64,000 bases of DNA from Bacteroidota bacterium (GTDB lineage Bacteria; Bacteroidota; Bacteroidia; Chitinophagales; Chitinophagaceae). Each line of letters opens with the position of its first letter. Position 1 is the first letter of the stretch. Made by a program: the position numbers and the translations under genes. Below, piece after piece: positions 43,323-51,700 of the stretch. The notes beneath the pieces are model-generated. The model had not been told where the DNA came from. It worked only from the letters and a program-made list of their open reading frames with translations, and made no database searches. The stretch spans positions 1 through 64,000 of the forward strand of contig VGMN01000002.1 of NCBI GenBank assembly GCA_016866355.1, read 5' to 3'.

Positions 43323-44253
43323 GACTACTTTTTTTGACAAATTCCCCCCATGTAAGCGTGGGATTTTTGGCTTGTGCTTGTGCTTTTTCAATAGCAAAGT
43401 TTGCCGTGGTTTCTACAACCCATTCAAAATTTTCATCTCCTACACTAGCACGATCTGCATCTGGAGCCGGATTGCAAAAATCAATAGCGTAAGGTATACC
43501 ATTTCTGACTGCCAGTTCAACCGTATTAAAATCATAGCCTAATTGCTGATTGATAGTTAATACTATTTTTTCCATTTCAGCTAATAGTGTTGGACTTGGA
43601 GAAAAAGAGGCTTGGTAGCGTAAATGATGAGGATTACGAGGTTCGTAAGGCATAATTCGTACATGTTTCCTGCCAATACAGTAGCAACGGTAGTACTCTG
43701 TAAAAATTATTTCCTCTTGCAATAGCATTACTAATTGACCAGTTTCATTGTGTTTCTCGTAGAATTCCTTTTCGTTCTCCAATCGGTAAACGTTTTTCCA
43801 TCCACCACCCGCAAAAGGTTTCATGTAAGCAGGAAAGCCTACATAATTGAAAATGCTTTTCCAGTCAAGTGGGTAATGCAGGTTTGAGAAAGAATCTTCA
43901 TTGGTGTCTTCAGGCCATTGGTGAGAAGGTAGGATGGCGGTTTTAGGCACCGGGATACCTAATTGCGTCATCAAACAATTATTGAAATACTTATCATCCG
44001 CACTAAACCAAAATGGATTATTGATAACAGCTGTACCCGTTAGTGCCGCATTTTTTAACCAGGTCCTATAGAAGGGAACATCTTGTGAAATTCTATCAAT
44101 GATAACCGTGTAACCAGAAAATTCTCCTTGAATGGCTTTGTCGATTTTCACGGGTTCTGCAACAATACCCGCAGCATTTTTACTATTAACCCGGGCAACA
44201 AAGGCCTCGGGAAATGATCTTTCTCTTCCGTGGAGAATTCCAATTTTAAGCAT
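43306..44253 (-). CDS. ATP-grasp ligase (RimK/glutathione-synthetase-like)
   Basis: A 315-residue cytoplasmic enzyme and first gene of the amide-ligase run. The ATP-grasp fold is visible: 'NPFWFSADDKYFNNCLMTQLG' (inter-domain helix), 'FPAYMKPFAGGGWKNVYRL' (Lys and glycine-rich loop over ATP), 'LQEEIIFTEYYRCYCIG', and 'VELAVRNGIPYAIDFCNPAP', whose Glu and Asn bind Mg-ATP. Family members join a carboxylate to an amine through an acyl phosphate. Possible weak promoter box TACTTTCG lies about 15 bases before the ATG. The divergent esterase starts 87 bases away. Confidence 0.9.
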   Translation of the reverse strand: MLKIGILHGRERSFPEAFVARVNSKNAAGIVAEPVKIDKAIQGEFSGYTVIIDRISQDVPFYRTWLKNAALTGTAVINNPFWFSADDKYFNNCLMTQLGIPVPKTAILPSHQWPEDTNEDSFSNLHYPLDWKSIFNYVGFPAYMKPFAGGGWKNVYRLENEKEFYEKHNETGQLVMLLQEEIIFTEYYRCYCIGRKHVRIMPYEPRNPHHLRYQASFSPSPTLLAEMEKIVLTINQQLGYDFNTVELAVRNGIPYAIDFCNPAPDADRASVGDENFEWVVETTANFAIEKAQAQAKNPTLTWGEFVKKSSHELKL

Positions 44254-44328
44254 AAACAGGGTGTTCCTCGAAAGTAGTAGCTTGCTTGCATCTAAACAAA
44301 TCCTCTATGACGGTAGGTTGTTAAATGT

Positions 44329-44336
44329 TAATTTTG
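44329..44336 (+). promoter_or_regulatory. -7 box TAATTTTG of the esterase gene
   Basis: A perfect TAnnTTTG match four bases before the GTG start at 44341. This supports GTG as the true start of a leaderless message. No clear -33 TTG at proper spacing is seen. Confidence 0.5.
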
Positions 44337-44340
44337 GCAG

Positions 44341-45168
44341 GTGCTTCGCGTTACTACTAATTCGATAACACTGTCAGAAGTAAAATGTTATGCTGCTTCA
44401 TTGGAACGAGTGGTTCAAGTTGATATTTATCATGCTGCTGGATTACCTACCGCCAACAGCTCCTTGTTGATTTTACTAGACGGGCAGGATTTACCCACTG
44501 TTCACTTTAATCAATGGCTAACACAGGCCTGGCGAATAGACGCCTATGGTCCATTGGTGATAGCTGCCATCCATGCTGGCTCAGACCGTAAAATGGAGTA
44601 TGGAGTGGTGGGGGCCCCTGATTACATGGGAAGGGGCGCCAAGGCTGACCTTCATGCTTTATTTATTAAGGATCAACTATTACAGCTCCTAAATGATAAT
44701 TTAGGTATCAACTCTTTTTCATCTTACTCAATTGCCGGATTTTCTTTAGGAGGGTTGACGGCATTTGATTTAGCTTGGGGCCAGGTTTTACCCTTCAGCA
44801 GGGTGGGAGTTTTTTCGGGTTCCTTATGGTGGAGAAGTGTTGATCAAGATGACCCAATTTATCAAGATAGTAAGCACCGAATCATACATCAAAAAGTACA
44901 GCAAACAATCTGTAACAATCCACAGCTTCGCTTTTTTTTCCAATGTGGTGGACTAGATGAAAATAACGATCGAAATAAAAATGGAATCATAGATTCCATA
45001 GATGATACAGTAGACTTACTACATGGACTTGAGCAAAAAGGATTCATAAAAGGGGAGCATCTTGCTTATTTGGAAATTCCTACAGGTAAACATAACCTGG
45101 AAACATGGCTGGAGGCTATGCCTCATTTTTTTGAATGGGGCTGGTCCAACAAGTTCCGGAATGCGTAA
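44341..45168 (+). CDS. Alpha/beta-hydrolase, esterase D-like, with EF-hand-type calcium loop
   Basis: A 275-residue hydrolase without a signal peptide. The nucleophile elbow is 'GFSLGG' (Ser135), the likely acid is Asp206 in 'CGGLDENND', and the His is 251 in 'GKHN'. Directly after the acid lies 'DRNKNGIIDSID' (210-221), which matches an EF-hand/dockerin-type calcium loop at positions 1, 3, 5, 6, 8 and 12. Esterase-D-like enzymes cleave small acyl esters or thioesters. The gene is divergent from the ligase run and separated from it by 87 bases, so shared regulation is possible. The GTG start is supported by the promoter box. Confidence 0.87.
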   Translation: MLRVTTNSITLSEVKCYAASLERVVQVDIYHAAGLPTANSSLLILLDGQDLPTVHFNQWLTQAWRIDAYGPLVIAAIHAGSDRKMEYGVVGAPDYMGRGAKADLHALFIKDQLLQLLNDNLGINSFSSYSIAGFSLGGLTAFDLAWGQVLPFSRVGVFSGSLWWRSVDQDDPIYQDSKHRIIHQKVQQTICNNPQLRFFFQCGGLDENNDRNKNGIIDSIDDTVDLLHGLEQKGFIKGEHLAYLEIPTGKHNLETWLEAMPHFFEWGWSNKFRNA

Positions 45169-45171
45169 AAC

Positions 45172-45201
45172 AAAAAGGCCGCCCAGTTGGGCGGCCTTTT
45201 T
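45172..45201. terminator. Bidirectional terminator between esterase and Oar-like receptor genes
   Basis: A GC-rich perfect hairpin, AAAAAGGCCGCCC-AGTT-GGGCGGCCTTTTT, lies between convergent genes with A and T runs on both sides. Confidence 0.95.
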
Positions 45202-45220
45202 AAAGTAGTAAACAGTTTGC

Positions 45221-48200
45221 TTAGTTGAAAAGGTAACGCAAGCCAAATTGGATAGAATAAGTTGAAGCAATGCTCACATTATCGCGGAAGGTCTTGGTTA
45301 TAATGTCACCATTTGCACTAGCCAAACGGTAAATTGGAAGAACAGTACCGCCAGGAACCAGGGCAGTAGCATTGGTTATAGCTAATACACGGCTATTATT
45401 AATGGTTTTTAATTTACCCCATCCTGGATCAACCAGGTTGCCAGCATTGAAAATATCGATGCTGAACTGAAGTACGTTTTTAGTACCCTTAATATTAGCA
45501 AATAAGTCCTGTAGAATTTTTACATCCAATCTGTTCAACCAAGGCAATTGGGCGCCATTACGCTCAGCAAATTGTCCACGATGTGCTCTTAGGTATTTAT
45601 CCTGCTGGATATAACGCTCAAATAAAGCACGTTGATTAGCTTGGCTGTAAGAAACACCATTTACAGTATTAGCACCAAAAAGCATTTGTTGTACCTCAGT
45701 AGCAGTTGGGATGTACATCAAATCATTTCCTTGTACACCATCACGGTTAAAGTCACCGTCATATACATAACTGAAGCGACCATTGATTCCACCATTATAA
45801 AAAGCAGAAATGGTAGTAGCAAGGTTTTTGAAGTATTCTTTACGGTAGGAGAGCGTTGCTACTACACGATCAGGGATTACATAGTCAGCATAGCTCAGCA
45901 TTGGTGCATTAGGCCCAAACACGTTTGCAGTTCCCTGCCATGCAGAAAGAGGCTGGTCACCACCACCATCAAATAAATTCGAGGCCATTGATTTTGTGTA
46001 AGCAACTGACCAAGCGAATCCTTTACTGTAAGATTTTTCAAGTTTAGCAGTTAAGGAGAAGTAGTAACCACGATTTCCATTATCAAGCACAACAGTGTTA
46101 AAGGCACCACTAGCACCAGCTTGAGGAATACCATTATTGAGTGTATTGATAAATCTAGTTTGGTTAGTTGTACCATACACAGGTCTGTTGTCAGGATAGC
46201 CGGCGATATTTAATGCAGCAGGGGCAATCATATTAGGGTTGCGGAAAATAGCTGTGTTCACATCTTTATTAAAGATGGCTTCCAATGTTCCTACAACACC
46301 TTTGCCAAGACGAGTGTCGATAGCTAGGGTAGTTTTCCAAGTTTGAGGATTCTTAAAATCTTCAACTAGGGCAGTGATACTTCCAGGTACAATGGTACCG
46401 GCAGTTGGAACTACAGAAGGTCTGTAAGCAGCAGGGTTAGGATTGAAAGGACCAGGTGTGTTGGCCTGACCATTCCAGAACTGAGTTACTTGGATCATTC
46501 CATTATCTCCAGACTGGCTCACTATCCATACAAAAGGAACACGTCCAGTAAAGATTCCAGTTCCACCACGGATTTGAAGAGAGCGATCTCCATAAAGATC
46601 CCAGTTAAATCCAACACGTGGAGACCACATCAACCGGTTCTTTGGTAAGTTACCGGTATTGATTGTTTCACCAGCGGCAAATGACATCTTAGCTACAAGC
46701 GGGTGTGTTACGATTTGTGGAACCTCAGGGTATGTTGGAAGATCTACACGAAGTCCCAGTGTTACGCGTAAGTCCTTGTTTACTGCAATTTCATCTTGCC
46801 CATATAATGAGTATTGACCAAACTTGAATGCAGAAAACGCAGGGGCAAAGTTTTTAGACAAAGAGTAGGTAATAGCAAAGTCGCGAGGCTTATTACCATT
46901 AGCAAAATCTGACCAAGTATTGAAAACATAATAGCTTGTTGCAAAACGTTGGAATCCATTCACAGTCTCACTCAATTCAAATTGGCCACCAACGGTCCAA
47001 TTGTGAATACCTTTTGTCCAAGTGGTATTGTTAATTACAGAGTACGTTTTTACCTGACGAAGATTACCAAAGCTGAATGGCTCATATCCAAATGAGGTGT
47101 AGGGAGCAGGTCCAGTTACACCTCCGGTGTTACTGAGAATGTCAACGAAAGGAAAGATCTGACTATCAGTAGAGCGAGAATCGTTTTGGAAAGTATAAGT
47201 AGCACGAAGTGTGTTAGATACCTTTCCAAAAGAGGAATTCAATTCAGCAGCTAATGAATAAAGATTAGCGCCTTGGAAATAGTTTGAATTTTTAAACCAT
47301 TGAGAGGTACTTGCCGTACGCGTACTGGTGTAGTTCACGTTAGAACCCGATACGGAAGTACTAGGCGTAAATGGTTCACCACCCTCAACCTGGCTATAGC
47401 GAACGTTCATGCGATGTTTGCTATTGATGTTCCAGTCCAAACGCACCAGGTATTTTTTACGCTCGATATTTGGCACATAACCCTGATATGGTCCAGTTAC
47501 GTATCCATATTTGTCAAGTAAAAATTGACTAATATAATTTAAAGAATCAGCCGTAGGGCGAACAATATTAGGGGCACTTCCGTAAGGAGCAGCTGCAGTA
47601 GCAGCAAAAAAGTTTTGAATAGACTTTGGTTGATTTTCTGTTTCGTAGTTCAAGAAGAAAAACAACTTATTCTTAATGATGGGTCCACCCATGCGGAAGC
47701 CATATTGTTTGTATTCTTCAACGGGGCGCAAAAACTTAGAAGCTTCAACTTGATCACCACGCTGTTTTTCTGTACGGAAATAGTTATAAACAGATCCGCT
47801 GAATGTGTTAGTACCAGCGCGCGTTACCGCATTGATAGCAGATCCGATGAATCCAGATTGTCTGATATCAAAGGGAGTGATGTTTACAGAAATTTCATCG
47901 ATAGCATCCAGTGAAATGGGGGCGCCACCTGCAGGCAGATTAGATCCAATTCCAAAGCTGTTGTTGAAATCAGAACCATCCACGGTAAAGTTATTTTGAC
48001 GATAGTTACCACCACCCACAGAAGCACCATTTGCCTGTGGTGTAACACGTGTAATGTCATTCAAGCTACGGCTGATAGTTGGGAGTTGGTTGATCTGGCG
48101 TGTACCAACATTGGTGACAGCCCCGGTTCTTCCAGCATTCAGAATTGCATTTCTTCTAGTACTTACCACCACATTTTCCAATGCTGCTGATGCGTTGGTT

Positions 48201-48523
48201 AATTCTGCTTTCAACAAAAAGGGTTCGCCTAATTGTAGAAAAATATTCTCATACTTCTCGGCTTTGTGGCCAACAAAGCTGACCTCAATTAAGTAGGGTC
48301 CGCCCACACGCATGTTTTGAATGTTGTACTGTCCGCCGGCACGTGAAACAGTTGAATACTTGGTTCCGGAAGGCAGGTGGGTGGCAATCACAGTGGCTCC
48401 CACAAGTGCTTCACGGGAGTTGCTTTTAACATCACCGGTTAACACTGCGGTTGTAACCTGCGCATAAAGCAGGGAACCTGATGCCAGACTGACCATTAAC
48501 AAAAAGAGGATTCTCTTAAGCAT
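45221..48523 (-). CDS. Oar-like TonB-dependent outer-membrane receptor
   Basis: A 1100-residue receptor with signal peptide (about 1-22), a carboxypeptidase-regulatory-like domain (about 27-115, 'LVGATVIATHLPSGTKYST'), a plug ('NNFTVDGSDFNNSFG', 'INAVTRAGTNTFSG') and a long barrel ending 'YSIQFGLRYLFN'. The plug and barrel wording ('NYETENQPKS', 'SPRVGFNWDL') fits the Oar family rather than SusC. There is no SusD-like partner, so it works alone. Oar-type receptors take part in uptake or surface display; the ligand is unknown. A one-mismatch -7 box, TTTATTTG (48544-48551), lies about 20 bases before the ATG. Confidence 0.92.
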   Translation of the reverse strand: MLKRILFLLMVSLASGSLLYAQVTTAVLTGDVKSNSREALVGATVIATHLPSGTKYSTVSRAGGQYNIQNMRVGGPYLIEVSFVGHKAEKYENIFLQLGEPFLLKAELTNASAALENVVVSTRRNAILNAGRTGAVTNVGTRQINQLPTISRSLNDITRVTPQANGASVGGGNYRQNNFTVDGSDFNNSFGIGSNLPAGGAPISLDAIDEISVNITPFDIRQSGFIGSAINAVTRAGTNTFSGSVYNYFRTEKQRGDQVEASKFLRPVEEYKQYGFRMGGPIIKNKLFFFLNYETENQPKSIQNFFAATAAAPYGSAPNIVRPTADSLNYISQFLLDKYGYVTGPYQGYVPNIERKKYLVRLDWNINSKHRMNVRYSQVEGGEPFTPSTSVSGSNVNYTSTRTASTSQWFKNSNYFQGANLYSLAAELNSSFGKVSNTLRATYTFQNDSRSTDSQIFPFVDILSNTGGVTGPAPYTSFGYEPFSFGNLRQVKTYSVINNTTWTKGIHNWTVGGQFELSETVNGFQRFATSYYVFNTWSDFANGNKPRDFAITYSLSKNFAPAFSAFKFGQYSLYGQDEIAVNKDLRVTLGLRVDLPTYPEVPQIVTHPLVAKMSFAAGETINTGNLPKNRLMWSPRVGFNWDLYGDRSLQIRGGTGIFTGRVPFVWIVSQSGDNGMIQVTQFWNGQANTPGPFNPNPAAYRPSVVPTAGTIVPGSITALVEDFKNPQTWKTTLAIDTRLGKGVVGTLEAIFNKDVNTAIFRNPNMIAPAALNIAGYPDNRPVYGTTNQTRFINTLNNGIPQAGASGAFNTVVLDNGNRGYYFSLTAKLEKSYSKGFAWSVAYTKSMASNLFDGGGDQPLSAWQGTANVFGPNAPMLSYADYVIPDRVVATLSYRKEYFKNLATTISAFYNGGINGRFSYVYDGDFNRDGVQGNDLMYIPTATEVQQMLFGANTVNGVSYSQANQRALFERYIQQDKYLRAHRGQFAERNGAQLPWLNRLDVKILQDLFANIKGTKNVLQFSIDIFNAGNLVDPGWGKLKTINNSRVLAITNATALVPGGTVLPIYRLASANGDIITKTFRDNVSIASTYSIQFGLRYLFN

Positions 48524-48736
48524 AGTAATTTGGTTTTCGCATGCAAATAAAGGAAATATTCGCTTATAAATTTAGGTATTTATCCTGAAACTAGGCCCTG
48601 AAAAGTAATGTGTTAGGATAAGGTGGGGAACTTTTAGGGAAACTGCTTTTTAGGCTCAAAAAAAAATAAGCAAATCAAATGAGAAATGCTGACGAAAACA
48701 AGCAGCTATTCATTGCAACAAATTGAAAATCAATAC

Positions 48737-51700
48737 TTAATTTATAGCGGTCTTCTTTTTTCTAAATAAATCTCCTAATCTATCAAATTCCTTCTTGTAA
48801 GAAAGGCTTCCGCCGGCCCTTCTGGATCTGACTGCTGCGGAATTGGTGGTTGCCGATAAAAAGTCCGCATTGGTGCGGTAAAAGAAGGACACCCGAATGG
48901 TACCACTAGGATTTACCAACCACTCCATGGTAACATCCGGTAAGAGTAATATGCTTTGTTGAAGCGATGAGGCTTGTGATTGACCCAGCGGTGCATCCAT
49001 ACCCAATCCAGTAGAAATAGTGAACCGATTGTTGAAGAACGAACGTCCAATTGAAAAATTGACATTGCTTCCTAAAGAAAGGGTATTTCCTGCAGCGGCC
49101 AATAAGTTTCGGTTGTAGAGCGATGTATTTAAATTAATTCGATACTTATCACTCTTCAGTAAATTGGTAAACAACTTATTGATTTGATCACTTACAACCG
49201 ATAGGAGAATGCCGGAAATTGTATTCACATTTACGCCGGCGCCTGCTAATGCACCACCCAATTCATTGGGGGCAAAACTGTTAAACACAATCAAGTAGGT
49301 AACCTGTCTATTAAGTTCGTTGCTGTTTTGCTGCAATTGTTTCAATAGTAATCCCAACTCAGGGCTTGTGTTGGCAACACTATTAGGAGGAAAGTCAAGA
49401 TAAAAGCTGATGGTGGGTTTAAAAAGTTTATCACTTAACCGAGCTACCACAAAAACATCGCTTCTTGCATTTCCAATATCTGAAGTAAGGTTGAGCACAC
49501 TGGCTAATGGGCCAAAACTGACGCGCTCTGCACGATACATGGCTTCAAAACGAATCGTGGCATCATACGGGTCACCTGACCACTCAATGTAATTATCGCC
49601 TCCTTTTCTAATTTCAAATGGTTTTTTAAAAAAAGATTGAAAGGTGAAGAGGTAATCTCCTTCCTCAATATCAAATCTTCCTCGAAGTGTGAGTGGTTCT
49701 GTAGTGCCAGAACGAATTTTAAAAGTTCCGGCACCATTTCCTTTGATTTCATCACCTGTTAATTCGTCAAGTATCACTTTTACTTCCACTAAGGGGTTAG
49801 CTGTTAGTTCAACATCATAGAGAATATTATCCCCATTGTTTTTTTTCTTTTCTCCCAACATATCCTCCCCATATTTACGCTCCACCAAAAAGTCAGCGAT
49901 ACCACTTTCGCGGCTGATGCCTGGTGGCAAAGTAAAACGACTACTGTCTTTATCAGAAGCTACTACATTCAAGGTCATTACCATATCGGATTCAGGACCT
50001 CTTAGTTGCAGTAATGCCGTTCCTTTTATGTCCCCGTAGAAAAGTGAATTATCCGCTGCACTGGTACGGAGTAGTTGAACAGGTTTATTTTCAGTAGTCC
50101 CACTTGAACCTGGTTTTCTGGTAGCGATATCTAAGTCATAAAAAAGATTGTAAAAAGATTCATGATCAATGCCGCCAGTGAGATAAATGGGATTGCCCGT
50201 AACCGTATCGCGAAGTACAAGTCCATTTAAGTCGATGCGAGAAGTGGTTAGTTCCAGTTCACGGTCTTCAATTTTGTAATAACACTGCGTATAATTAACG
50301 CGTAATCCCGCTTGTGTAAGCTTGCCTTTACCTAAGACACCTGGTCGATCCAGGTCGCCAACAATTGAAACATCTCCGGTCAGATACCCGGTAATATCAG
50401 AGAAAAGGTCACCGAGGAATCGTTCTAAAATATTTATAGGATAGGAGCGCGCTTGTAAATCAATTTTATTTTTTGTTGCCAGCGAATCGTTAAAATAAAG
50501 TGACAGATCAAAACCAATAAATTCTTTTTCATTTTTTGTTTTGCCAGTTGCCTTTAATTCCTTCAATTGATTATCATAGGTCAATGAAGCCCCCAATTCA
50601 CCAATAGAATCATTGTCAAGTCGCAACATTTTGGTGCTGATATTATCTGCTTTTAAAGTAAGAGCATTAAGTGGATCTTTTATAAAAAAATCACCACTGA
50701 GTAAACCTTCTAGTCTATTATCAGGTAATACAAAAGCAGAGAAGTCATTTAGATTTACATTTTGTATGCTGACCAGTAGATTATCTTTTTCGCTTGAATT
50801 TTTATCTAGTGTTTTAACGATAATCTCTTGTTGGCCCTCTGCGAGTTTAAGATAACCGCTGATGGGACTATTCTTTCGCAGCACCAAGGTTCCTCCTTCG
50901 CTGAGGGTCCATAATTTACTATTGATGGTAAAATCTGAGGGGGTAAAATCTATTTCAACCCCATCTTTATAATTTCTAATTACACTATTCAGGTTGACCC
51001 GTTGCCCCCGTTTGTCAGCAGCAGTCTGAATGGAAACAGCTGAGGCGTTATTTTTTCCATCAATCATTAATGTGACCGGGGGAAGTTGAATATTGTCATT
51101 TAATTGAATGGCGCCTGCTTTTGCTAGTACAAAGAGGGAGTCACCAATACTGTTTAATTGCAGCGTGAAATTATCTGCTCCCATATTTTGAAATCGAAAT
51201 TGTGGAACTGCAACAGTGGCGCTAAATACTGCAGTCTTGTCATTGTATTGGCCTTGTAGTTTGCTATTATTGAATCCTGTGAGGTCGGGCGCAAATAAGG
51301 GTAGAAAAGGATCTATTAATTGTGTGTTTATCTCAAAACGGAATTGATTGTTTTCGCTTTTGTATGTAGGGCTTTGGAAAAAAGAAGGGTAATGGCGGTG
51401 TAGGATGGTTTGCGTCAATGAAGGCAATTCGTTCACCTTAAACGTACCATCAATCCAAGCCTGTAATTCATTGGTGTTGATTTCAATTCTTTTATTACCA
51501 GCACTATTACGTACTAAAATTTGTAACGAGTCAATTGGCAGTAATTCTTCATTGTGTAGAACTGTTAAAGAGCGGAAATTTGTGCTGCCTTCCAGGTCAG
51601 CTATACGGTTACCGCTGAAATGGGCAGTGAAGTACCCCTTAGCCTGAATAGGCAATGTAGAAATGCCAATTGCATTGAAGTTTAGTTTTTCTATTTGTCC

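Noticed and set aside
43322-43397. Upstream start of the GCS2 ligase as given in the ORF track
   Set aside because: The extra 25 residues are basic, lack family similarity and would overlap the upstream ligase gene by 92 bases.
47615-47914. 99-codon plus-strand ORF inside the Oar-like receptor
   Set aside because: Antisense shadow of a well-supported gene.
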